Shown: positions 57,587 through 64,000 of the stretch, in pieces | Numbering within the stretch: position 1 is the stretch's first letter | Layout of the letters: every line of letters starts with the position of its first letter | Assembly (NCBI RefSeq): GCF_035918395.1 | Contig: NZ_CP142362.1 | Location: 719,501-783,500 of the forward strand | DNA: 64,000 nucleotides | Reading direction: 5' to 3' | Source: Mycolicibacterium sp. ND9-15 | GTDB taxonomy: Bacteria > Actinomycetota > Actinomycetes > Mycobacteriales > Mycobacteriaceae | Translations under genes and position numbers: made by a program | The notes under the pieces: model-generated | The model's database searches: none | Told to the model about the DNA's origin: nothing | Seen by the model: the letters and a program-made list of their open reading frames with translations, nothing else

Positions 57587-59100
57587 CCGATCCGCGCCGC
57601 GTGACGCACACCGCACCGACCGGTTCGCCCGAAGCGGCAGCGCTGCCGGACCGTCCCCACGCGGTGGTCGTCGGCGCGGGTATCGCCGGCTTGGCGGCGG
57701 CCACCGGCCTGGCCGAACGTGGGGTGAGTGTCGACGTCCTCGAACGCGAGCCGTATCTCGGCGGGCGCGTCGGAGGCTGGACCGAGTCGCTCGACGACGG
57801 CACCCCGGTCGCCATGAACCGCGGCTTCCATGCGTTCTTCCGGCAGTACTACAACCTGCGAAACATGTTGCGGCGCATCGATCCCGCCTTGGGCATGCTC
57901 ACACCCGCCTCGGACTACCCGCTCGTCGATGCGCACGGCAGGCGTGACACTTTCCGCAATCTGCCACAGAAACCACCGCTCAACGCGCTGGCCTTCGCGC
58001 TGCGCAGCCCGACGTTCCGCCTGCGCGACCTGGCGCGTCTGAATGCGCGCGCCGCGGCGCCGCTGGCCGCGGTCTCGGTGCCGAGGATCTATGACGAGCT
58101 GGATCACATCGACGCCGACACGTTCCTGCGCGACATCAACTTCCCCGAAGCCGCGCGTCATCTGGCCTTCGAAGTGTTCTCGAGGAGCTTCTTCTCCGAG
58201 CCGGCCAACCTCTCGGCCGCGGAGTTGGCGACGATGTTTCACATTTACTTCCTGGGCTCCAGCGAAGGTCTGGTTTTCGACGTCGCGAACGCCAACTTCG
58301 ATACCGCACTGTGGAATCCGCTGCATGCCTATCTGGCTTCACTGGGGGTGCGGGTACACACCGGCGTATCGGCGACCGAAGTACGCAGCGGCGCGCGGTT
58401 CGTGGTGTGCTCGGACGGCGGTGACTCCATGGAGGCCGACGGGGTGGTGCTGGCAACCGACGTCGCGGGCCTGCAGCGCATCGTCGGTGACTCACCCTCC
58501 CTCGGCGACGACGACTGGCGGTCCCGAATCGCCGCGATGCGCACCGCCGCACCGTTCGTGGTGCAGCGACTGTGGCTGGATCGGCCGGTGAAGCCGGACC
58601 GCGCTGCGTTTCTCGGGACGGGCGGGCGGCCGCCGCTGGACAATGTCAGCGTGCTCGACAGATACGAGCGCGAGGCGGTCACCTGGTCGCGCCGCACCGG
58701 CGGCTCCGTGGTGGAGTTGCACTCGTACGCCGTGACCGACGGACCAGACGAGGTGCTTGAGCGGTTACCGGCCCGGATGCGCGAACTCTATCCCGAGACG
58801 GCATCCGCGCGGGTCGTCGGTGAACGGGTGTTGTGCCGTCAGGACTGCCCGCGCTTCGCCCCGGGCGACTTCTCGCGGCGTCCGACCGTGGCAACACCGC
58901 ACGCGGGTTTGGCGCTGGCCGGCGACGGTATCCGCGTCGATCTCCCGGTCGCACTGATGGAGCGTGCCGCCACCACCGGATGGTCGGCGGCCAACCGCCT
59001 GCTGACGCGGTTCGGCCTCACCGGACACGACCTGCAGACCGTGCCCACCCAGGGTCGCTTCGCACCGCTGCGCCGACTGGCCGAAAGGCAGCACAGATGA
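57583..59100 (+). CDS. crtU: CrtU-type carotene desaturase/methyltransferase (aromatic ring formation)
   Basis: CrtU converts the beta-rings of beta-carotene into aromatic rings, giving isorenieratene. The 505-residue flavoprotein has the dinucleotide motif AVVVGAGIAGLAAATGLAE (about 28-46), GGRVGGWTESLDDGTPVAMN, the CrtU-specific block NRGFHAFFRQYYNLRNMLRR (about 83-102) and the end HAGLALAGDGIRVDLPVALME. It is not a duplicate of crtI, from which it differs throughout. ATG 57583 overlaps the methyltransferase stop. Family assignment rests on remembered CrtU sequences. Confidence 0.88.
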   Translation: MTDPRRVTHTAPTGSPEAAALPDRPHAVVVGAGIAGLAAATGLAERGVSVDVLEREPYLGGRVGGWTESLDDGTPVAMNRGFHAFFRQYYNLRNMLRRIDPALGMLTPASDYPLVDAHGRRDTFRNLPQKPPLNALAFALRSPTFRLRDLARLNARAAAPLAAVSVPRIYDELDHIDADTFLRDINFPEAARHLAFEVFSRSFFSEPANLSAAELATMFHIYFLGSSEGLVFDVANANFDTALWNPLHAYLASLGVRVHTGVSATEVRSGARFVVCSDGGDSMEADGVVLATDVAGLQRIVGDSPSLGDDDWRSRIAAMRTAAPFVVQRLWLDRPVKPDRAAFLGTGGRPPLDNVSVLDRYEREAVTWSRRTGGSVVELHSYAVTDGPDEVLERLPARMRELYPETASARVVGERVLCRQDCPRFAPGDFSRRPTVATPHAGLALAGDGIRVDLPVALMERAATTGWSAANRLLTRFGLTGHDLQTVPTQGRFAPLRRLAERQHR

Positions 59101-60104
59101 ACATGCTTGCCGATCTCAGAGCCCGGTTGGCGAAAACCACGCCGTTCGAAATGCTCCCGCGCATCCCGTGGTCCAGCCAACAGCCCACCTATCGCGATGC
59201 CGAACCCGAACTGATCCACTCCGCGCTGCGCCGCTCCCAAACCAGGCCGAGCGGCAACTGGTATGCGTTCGCGGCGAGCAACGACATCGGCAAGCGCCCG
59301 GTCAGCGCCACGGTCGGCGGGGTCGAACTGGTCGCGTGGCGTGCCCACGACGGCGCGCTGGCGGTCGGTCCCGCCGCCTGCCCGCATCTCGGTGCGGACC
59401 TGGCGGGCGGAACGATCGACTGCGGCACGTTGATCTGTCCGTGGCACGGCCTGCGCTTCGACGGCGGCCGGACCTGGAGTTGGCGGCCCTACCCGGCACA
59501 CGACGACGGTGTTCTTGCGTGGGTGCGGCTCGATTCGCTTGGCGGTGAAACCCCCACCGCCGCACCGATACTGCCGAAGCGTCCGGACGGCGCACAGCTG
59601 TCTGCGGTGACGCGGCTGGTCGGTACGTGCGAGCCCGCCGACGTCATCGCCAACCGGCTCGACCCGTGGCACGGGGCGTGGTTCCACCCGTACTCGTTCA
59701 CGCGGCTCGAGGTGCTTTCGGCGCCGGCCGCCGACGACGACCTGCCCGAAGACGCGGACCGCTTCCTGGTAGCCGTGACGTTTCGCATCGGGCGCCTGGG
59801 CGTTCCGGTGATCGCCGAGTTCAGCACGCCCGAGCCACGCACCATCGTCATGCGCATCATCGACGGCGAGGGCGCGGGCAGCGTGGTGGAGACGCACGCC
59901 ACGCCACTCGGCGCGGATCGCGACGGTTCCCCGCGCACCGCGGTCATCGAGGCCGTCATCGCGCACTCCGAACGTCCGGGCTTCGCTCATGCGCTACGCG
60001 GCGCGCCGTTGATCACCCCGTTCATGCGACGCGCGGCCACCCGGTTGTGGCGCGACGACCTCGCCTACGCCGAACGGCTGTACCGCCTGCGCGCACAGAC
60101 GTGA
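59097..60104 (+). CDS. Rieske non-haem iron oxygenase-like protein (DUF5914 type)
   Basis: The 335-residue product has a Rieske [2Fe-2S] domain with Cys95/His97 (CPHLGADLAGG) and Cys114/His117 (CPWHGLRFDGG). It is followed by a mononuclear-iron motif DPWHGAWFH: Asp189, His192, His197, spacing D-x2-H-x4-H. It therefore looks like a complete terminal oxygenase rather than a ferredoxin. It is the last gene of the carotenoid operon (ATGA overlap with crtU) and often accompanies crtU in actinobacteria. Hydroxylation or other oxidation of the aromatic ring is the natural guess. The electron donor is not encoded nearby. Confidence 0.87.
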   Translation: MNMLADLRARLAKTTPFEMLPRIPWSSQQPTYRDAEPELIHSALRRSQTRPSGNWYAFAASNDIGKRPVSATVGGVELVAWRAHDGALAVGPAACPHLGADLAGGTIDCGTLICPWHGLRFDGGRTWSWRPYPAHDDGVLAWVRLDSLGGETPTAAPILPKRPDGAQLSAVTRLVGTCEPADVIANRLDPWHGAWFHPYSFTRLEVLSAPAADDDLPEDADRFLVAVTFRIGRLGVPVIAEFSTPEPRTIVMRIIDGEGAGSVVETHATPLGADRDGSPRTAVIEAVIAHSERPGFAHALRGAPLITPFMRRAATRLWRDDLAYAERLYRLRAQT

Positions 60105-60116
60105 CGCCGCACAGGG

Positions 60117-60665
60117 TCACGATCCGGCCAGGTAGCGTTCGTCGAGTAGCGGTATCTGTTCGATGGCCCAGGGGCTGATCGACCACGGCAATTCGACGGC
60201 CGAGCGAAGCTGCTCCCAGGAGACCCACATCCATTCCATGACCTCTGCCGGGTCGGCCTGGATCCTGCCGTCGCAGCGTGCGACGTACACCGGGCAGATC
60301 TCGTTCTCGACGGTGCCGTCGACGGCCACCGCGCGATAGCGGAAGTCCGGCAGCACGCAGACCAGCGATTCGATCACCACACCCAGCTCCTGCGCGGCGC
60401 GTCGGCGCACCGCGTCGTCGACCTTCTCGCCCGGCGCCGGGTGCCCGCAGAACGAATTCGACCACACCCCCGGCCAGGTCTGCTTGCCGAGCGCGCGCCG
60501 AGCCAACAGCGCCCGTCCCCCGGCGTCGAACAGATAGCAGGAAAACCCGAGGTGCAAAGGGGTCTGCGCGTGGTGCACGGCGGACTTGGCGGCACTGCCG
60601 ATGGGCCGGCCGTCCTCGTCGAGCAGGACGACGGACTCCGCCGTCGTAGTCGTCAATGCGGACAC
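60117..60665 (-). CDS. idi: Isopentenyl-diphosphate delta-isomerase, type 1
   Basis: Idi interconverts IPP and DMAPP, feeding CrtE. The 182-residue Nudix-fold enzyme has the catalytic Cys in SNSFCGHPAPGEKVDDAV (about 66-83) and the catalytic Glu in VENEICPVYVA (about 112-122), with metal-binding His residues in AVHHAQTPLHLGFS. GTG 60665 is the start. It converges on the carotenoid operon (12-nt gap) and lies downstream of the MerR-type gene on the same strand; a TCGATGC box is in the 57-bp gap. Confidence 0.95.
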   Translation of the reverse strand: MSALTTTTAESVVLLDEDGRPIGSAAKSAVHHAQTPLHLGFSCYLFDAGGRALLARRALGKQTWPGVWSNSFCGHPAPGEKVDDAVRRRAAQELGVVIESLVCVLPDFRYRAVAVDGTVENEICPVYVARCDGRIQADPAEVMEWMWVSWEQLRSAVELPWSISPWAIEQIPLLDERYLAGS

Positions 60666-60706
60666 CTCGTATATGTACCCACATCTGTGGGGCTAACCGA
60701 CGCGAA

Positions 60707-60714
60707 ATCGATGC
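60707..60714. promoter_or_regulatory. Single ATCGATGC box between idi and the MerR-type regulator
   Basis: ATCGATGC lies 42 nt upstream of the idi GTG, in the gap after the regulator stop. It matches the boxes at crtE and at the regulator, but a second copy at 11 bp is not evident. Weaker than the other two. Confidence 0.4.
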
Positions 60715-60722
60715 GTCCGGTG

Positions 60723-61553
60723 TCACGCATCAGCTGCACAGCATTCCAGCGCCGCGCGCAGGCTGTGCAACCGCACGCCCGGGTCTACGCGCGAGATGGC
60801 GTCCCACCCGGCCCCGCCGAGAAGGACTTGCGCACCAGCGGCGGCCCGAACCATCGCCATGTCGGAAGTATCGGCGGTCTGCGACCACAGCATCACCCTT
60901 ACGGGCGATCGGACCCGTGCGATAGCGTCCGTCAGCGCGCTCATGGGGACGTCGGCACCGAGCATGAGCGCACCGTGCCCGCGTTCGGCAAGGCCCGCGC
61001 GCAGGGCTTCGAGCGGCAGAACGTGCGTCTCTCGCGGCGTGCAGCCCAAGATCACCGAGGTCGAGGCGCCCGGGGGCGCGAGCGGCGTCGCCTGCAGCGT
61101 CCGGGAAACCGTCCACGACAGCGCGTGCTCGACGTCGACGCAACCGCCGCCGTCCTGTTTCGTCACGATGGCCTCGAACGCGGGCCGCACGATCAGCTCC
61201 CACGTATCGAGCACGCCGAAGTGACGCAGGTGGGTCTGCAGGAGTCGGCCCAGCGAGCCGAGGTCGAGCTCGAGTGCGGCCGACAACACCGCATCGACGT
61301 CACCACGCGCCGGCATGGTCGATTCGACCGTCAGTTCGGCGGCACTGCTCGTGCTGGTGCCCTGCTCGATCAGCTCGTGCATGTGCTGCACGGCGGCGAT
61401 GTCGTTCTCGCTGTAGAGCCGGTGGCGGCCCGGGCGGTGGTGAGAAGGTCCGATTCCGTATCGCTGGCTCCAGCTGCGCAGCGTCGCGGTCGGAACGCCG
61501 ACGCGTTCGGCCACGACGCGGACCGTGTACCGCGGTTTGTCAGCGTCGTCCAT
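60723..61553 (-). CDS. MerR-type regulator with cobalamin-binding-like domain (LitR/CarH-like)
   Basis: The 276-residue protein has a MerR winged helix (YTVRVVAERVGVPTATLRSW, RYGIGPSHHRPGRHRLYSE, about 9-49), a helical bundle with VEHALSW (Glu142, His143) and a C-terminal Rossmann-like domain with RETHVLPLEALRAGLAERG. His177 there matches the lower cobalt ligand of CarH. The Trp-His pair that CarH uses above cobalt, about ten residues before the Glu-His, reads Lys-Gln here, so light sensing may be altered. ATG 61553 is my choice; ATG 61616 adds 21 residues. Likely represses or activates crtE, idi and itself. Confidence 0.82.
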   Translation of the reverse strand: MDDADKPRYTVRVVAERVGVPTATLRSWSQRYGIGPSHHRPGRHRLYSENDIAAVQHMHELIEQGTSTSSAAELTVESTMPARGDVDAVLSAALELDLGSLGRLLQTHLRHFGVLDTWELIVRPAFEAIVTKQDGGGCVDVEHALSWTVSRTLQATPLAPPGASTSVILGCTPRETHVLPLEALRAGLAERGHGALMLGADVPMSALTDAIARVRSPVRVMLWSQTADTSDMAMVRAAAGAQVLLGGAGWDAISRVDPGVRLHSLRAALECCAADA

Positions 61554-61614
61554 CGCCCTGCTCACTAAGGTGTCGACCTGGCCAGGGTTGACGTTTACCC
61601 CGATCCGGAAACTC

Positions 61615-61634
61615 ATCGATGCAAGGCTGATGCA
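61615..61634. promoter_or_regulatory. Paired ATCGATGC/CTGATGC boxes at the regulator promoter
   Basis: ATCGATGC at 61615-61622 and GCTGATGC at 61626-61633 are 11 bp apart, the same spacing as the crtE pair. They lie 62 bp above the regulator ATG and 53 bp before the divergent gene at 61687, so one site could control both. This is inference from shared sequence. Confidence 0.58.
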
Positions 61635-61686
61635 ATATTCGCTTAGTGGATATGGCGGCTGGAGCGAAGAGGGTACTCATAGCCGC

Positions 61687-62118
61687 ATGACCGATCGACA
61701 GGACGAGGTACAGCACAGCCGCCCCGAGGGACTCGACGACGCAACCGTCGAGGCGGTGGGCGCCGTATCGGAGGCGCTGGAGTGGGTGGAACGCGCGCGC
61801 GGCGAGTTGTATTCGTTTCACCAGTTGATGGGACGGGCGGACCTACTGCTGGGCGAGGCCTGCGACAAACTGCGCGAAGCCGGTCACGACGCCGTCGCCG
61901 AGCGCCTGGAATCCGAAGTCGTCGGCCGCAATGTGCTTTACGGGCGCTGGACCTTCCAGATCGTCGAGGACTTCGACGACAGCTACTGGTCGGTCTTCCG
62001 CGATCACGAGCGCCGGGTGCGCGACGAACTTCAGCAGGGCCGCAGGCACGTGTTCGAGTCCGAAATGAAGGAGCGGCGTCGTACCCGGGGTCGTCCCGGG
62101 CACGAACACCGCCCCTGA
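61687..62118 (+). CDS. Conserved hypothetical protein, divergent from the carotenoid regulator
   Basis: 143 residues, not recognised. It is hydrophilic and mostly helical: VEAVGAVSEALEWVERARGELYSFHQLMGRADLLLGEA is one predicted helical hairpin; then ERLESEVVGRNVLYGRWT-type and VEDFDDSYWSVFRDHERRVRDEL; the end is very basic (KERRRTRGRPGHEHRP). No signal peptide or membrane segment. It shares the intergenic region with the regulator and its boxes, so it may be in the regulon. A long hairpin follows its stop. ATG 61687 has a weak upstream ribosome site. Confidence 0.72.
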   Translation: MTDRQDEVQHSRPEGLDDATVEAVGAVSEALEWVERARGELYSFHQLMGRADLLLGEACDKLREAGHDAVAERLESEVVGRNVLYGRWTFQIVEDFDDSYWSVFRDHERRVRDELQQGRRHVFESEMKERRRTRGRPGHEHRP

Positions 62119-62122
62119 CCGT

Positions 62123-62176
62123 GCGATTGTGGAGCGCTAGCGGCGCTGAGCGCCGCTGCGGCTCCACAAAATCGCG
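62123..62176. terminator. Long bidirectional hairpin between the hypothetical gene and ilvC
   Basis: TGTGGAGC (62129-62136 region) pairs with GCTCCACA (62160-62167), and an inner GCGGCGC pairs with GCGCCGC around TGA. The outer GCGATT and AATCGC also pair. It lies between two convergent genes and has short A/T flanks on both sides. Confidence 0.75.
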
Positions 62177-62178
62177 TC

Positions 62179-63204
<1,026 letters not shown>

Positions 63205-63221
63205 CTACTAACTGACTTGGC

Positions 63222-63731
63222 TTACTTGGTGTTGCCGATACCGCGGGGGCCGCGCGACAGCGAGACCACACCGGACTGCACGATCTCGCGAATCCCGAAG
63301 GGTTCCAATACCCGTAGCAGCGCCTCGAGCTTCTCTTGGGTGCCGGTCGCCTCGATCGTCAACGACTCCGTCGACACGTCGACGACTTTGGCGCGGAACA
63401 GGTTCACCGCCTCGATGACCTGCCCGCGGGTCGACGCGTCGGTGCGCACCTTGATCAGCGCCAGCTCGCGGGATACCGAGTTGTCCTCTTCCTGCTGGAC
63501 GATCTTGACCACGTTCACCAGCTTGTTGAGCTGTTTGGTGATCTGCTCGAGAGGCGCTTCCTCCACGCTGACGACGATCGTCATCCGCGACATGTTCTTG
63601 TGCTCGGTCGCGCCGACCGCAAGGGACTGGATGTTGAAGCCGCGGCGTGAGAACAGCGACGCGACCCGTGCCAGGACACCGGGCTTGTCCTCGACCAACA
63701 CCGACAATGTGTGCGTTGCGGCCGTACTCAT
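63222..63731 (-). CDS. ilvN: Acetolactate synthase regulatory subunit
   Basis: IlvN confers valine feedback on acetolactate synthase. The 169-residue product has an N-terminal ACT domain (THTLSVLVEDKPGVLARVAS; FSRRGFNIQSLAVGATE) and the second half SRELALIKVRTDASTRGQVI. ATG 63731 overlaps the last base of the ilvB stop (TGATG), so the subunits are translated together. The extra upstream open frame belongs to ilvB. Confidence 0.96.
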   Translation of the reverse strand: MSTAATHTLSVLVEDKPGVLARVASLFSRRGFNIQSLAVGATEHKNMSRMTIVVSVEEAPLEQITKQLNKLVNVVKIVQQEEDNSVSRELALIKVRTDASTRGQVIEAVNLFRAKVVDVSTESLTIEATGTQEKLEALLRVLEPFGIREIVQSGVVSLSRGPRGIGNTK

Positions 63732-64000
63732 CAGGCGTGCCCTTCTTCCGGATCGTCGAACAGCGGGCGGATGCCGCGAGCGGCCTGGATCTCGTCGTTG
63801 CTGGTGCCAGCCGCGACCATGGGCCACACCTGGGCGTCCGCACCGACGATGAAGTCGATCACCACCGGACGGTCGTTGATCTCACGTGCCTGCCTGATCA
63901 CGTCCTCGACGTCTTCGGCTCGCTCACAACGCAATCCGACGCAGCCGAGCGCCTCGGCGAGCTTGACGAAGTCGGGGATGCGGCGCGAGTGCGTGGCCAG
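63731..64000 (-). CDS. ilvB: Acetolactate synthase catalytic subunit, C-terminal end (cut by window edge)
   Basis: The last 89 codons plus stop are in the window: [20 protein letters not shown], then [20 protein letters not shown] and [20 protein letters not shown] with the C-terminal FDDPEEGHA. This is the end of the thiamine-diphosphate-dependent large subunit; VWPMVAAG is characteristic. The TPP-binding and FAD regions lie outside. Same operon as ilvN and ilvC. Confidence 0.95.
   Translation of the reverse strand: MATHSRRIPDFVKLAEALGCVGLRCERAEDVEDVIRQAREINDRPVVIDFIVGADAQVWPMVAAGTSNDEIQAARGIRPLFDDPEEGHA

Overview
The window is GC-rich chromosomal DNA from a mycobacterium, most likely an environmental, pigmented Mycolicibacterium-type rapid grower. 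The evidence is gene order that I recall from M. tuberculosis in three blocks: smc-acyP-osmC-fpg-rnc-DUF177-sepIVA (Rv2922c to Rv2927c); coaD-rsmD-pca-VKOR-DsbA-lipN-AKR-HNH-recG-DAK2-rpmB-ung-thiL-DUF3515-ddl-gpsA-fbiD-ppk-mutT1-hupB-leuD-leuC-iclR-gltX-FAH-MFS-leuB-serA (Rv2965c to Rv2997); and ilvC-ilvN-ilvB. Mycobacterial signatures include SepIVA, a HupB with a long Lys/Ala tail, MutT1 with a histidine-phosphatase tail and the FbiD/CofC enzyme of F420 synthesis. The species cannot be read from this sequence alone.

Layout. 1-4941: minus-strand housekeeping genes (chromosome segregation, RNase III, base-excision repair, septum factor). 5127-16561: an accessory island between sepIVA and coaD. 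It holds a hemerythrin-like gene, a tightly overlapped five-gene type I restriction-modification operon (hsdM, hsdS, a GIY-YIG/DUF4357 protein, hsdR, a YgjP-type metallopeptidase), a decayed vapBC toxin-antitoxin pair, and an ISL3-family insertion sequence with an intact 8-bp target duplication. As I recall, this same junction holds the PDIM/PGL lipid locus in M. tuberculosis. 16563-52477: conserved core, with anaplerosis (pyruvate carboxylase), envelope disulfide formation (VKOR + DsbA-like), DNA repair (recG, ung), cofactor genes, polyphosphate, leucine and serine biosynthesis, and gltX with tRNA-Gln and tRNA-Glu. Two degraded genes lie in this part: an LLM-type oxidoreductase tail at about 25.3-25.5 kb and a cystathionine gamma-lyase at about 34.8-35.6 kb.

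52.5-62.1 kb: a carotenoid island inserted between the serA/FAD-oxidoreductase pair and ilvC. It carries crtE, crtI, crtB, crtYc, crtYd, a methyltransferase, crtU and a Rieske oxygenase in one overlapped plus-strand operon. Convergent to it are idi and a MerR-type regulator with a cobalamin-binding-like C-terminal domain, followed by a divergent small hypothetical gene. The gene set predicts GGPP to phytoene to lycopene to beta-carotene to an aromatic (isorenieratene-type) carotenoid, possibly further oxidised. The motif ATCGATGC, twice at 11-bp spacing, sits in front of both crtE and the regulator, and once in front of idi, so I propose it as the operator of this regulon.

62.2-64.0 kb: the ilvB-ilvN-ilvC operon (ilvB truncated by the window edge). 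Every intergenic stretch in the window is shorter than 300 bases once pseudogenes and the IS are counted; the 4942-5126 and 5694-5911 gaps hold nothing I can assign with confidence.
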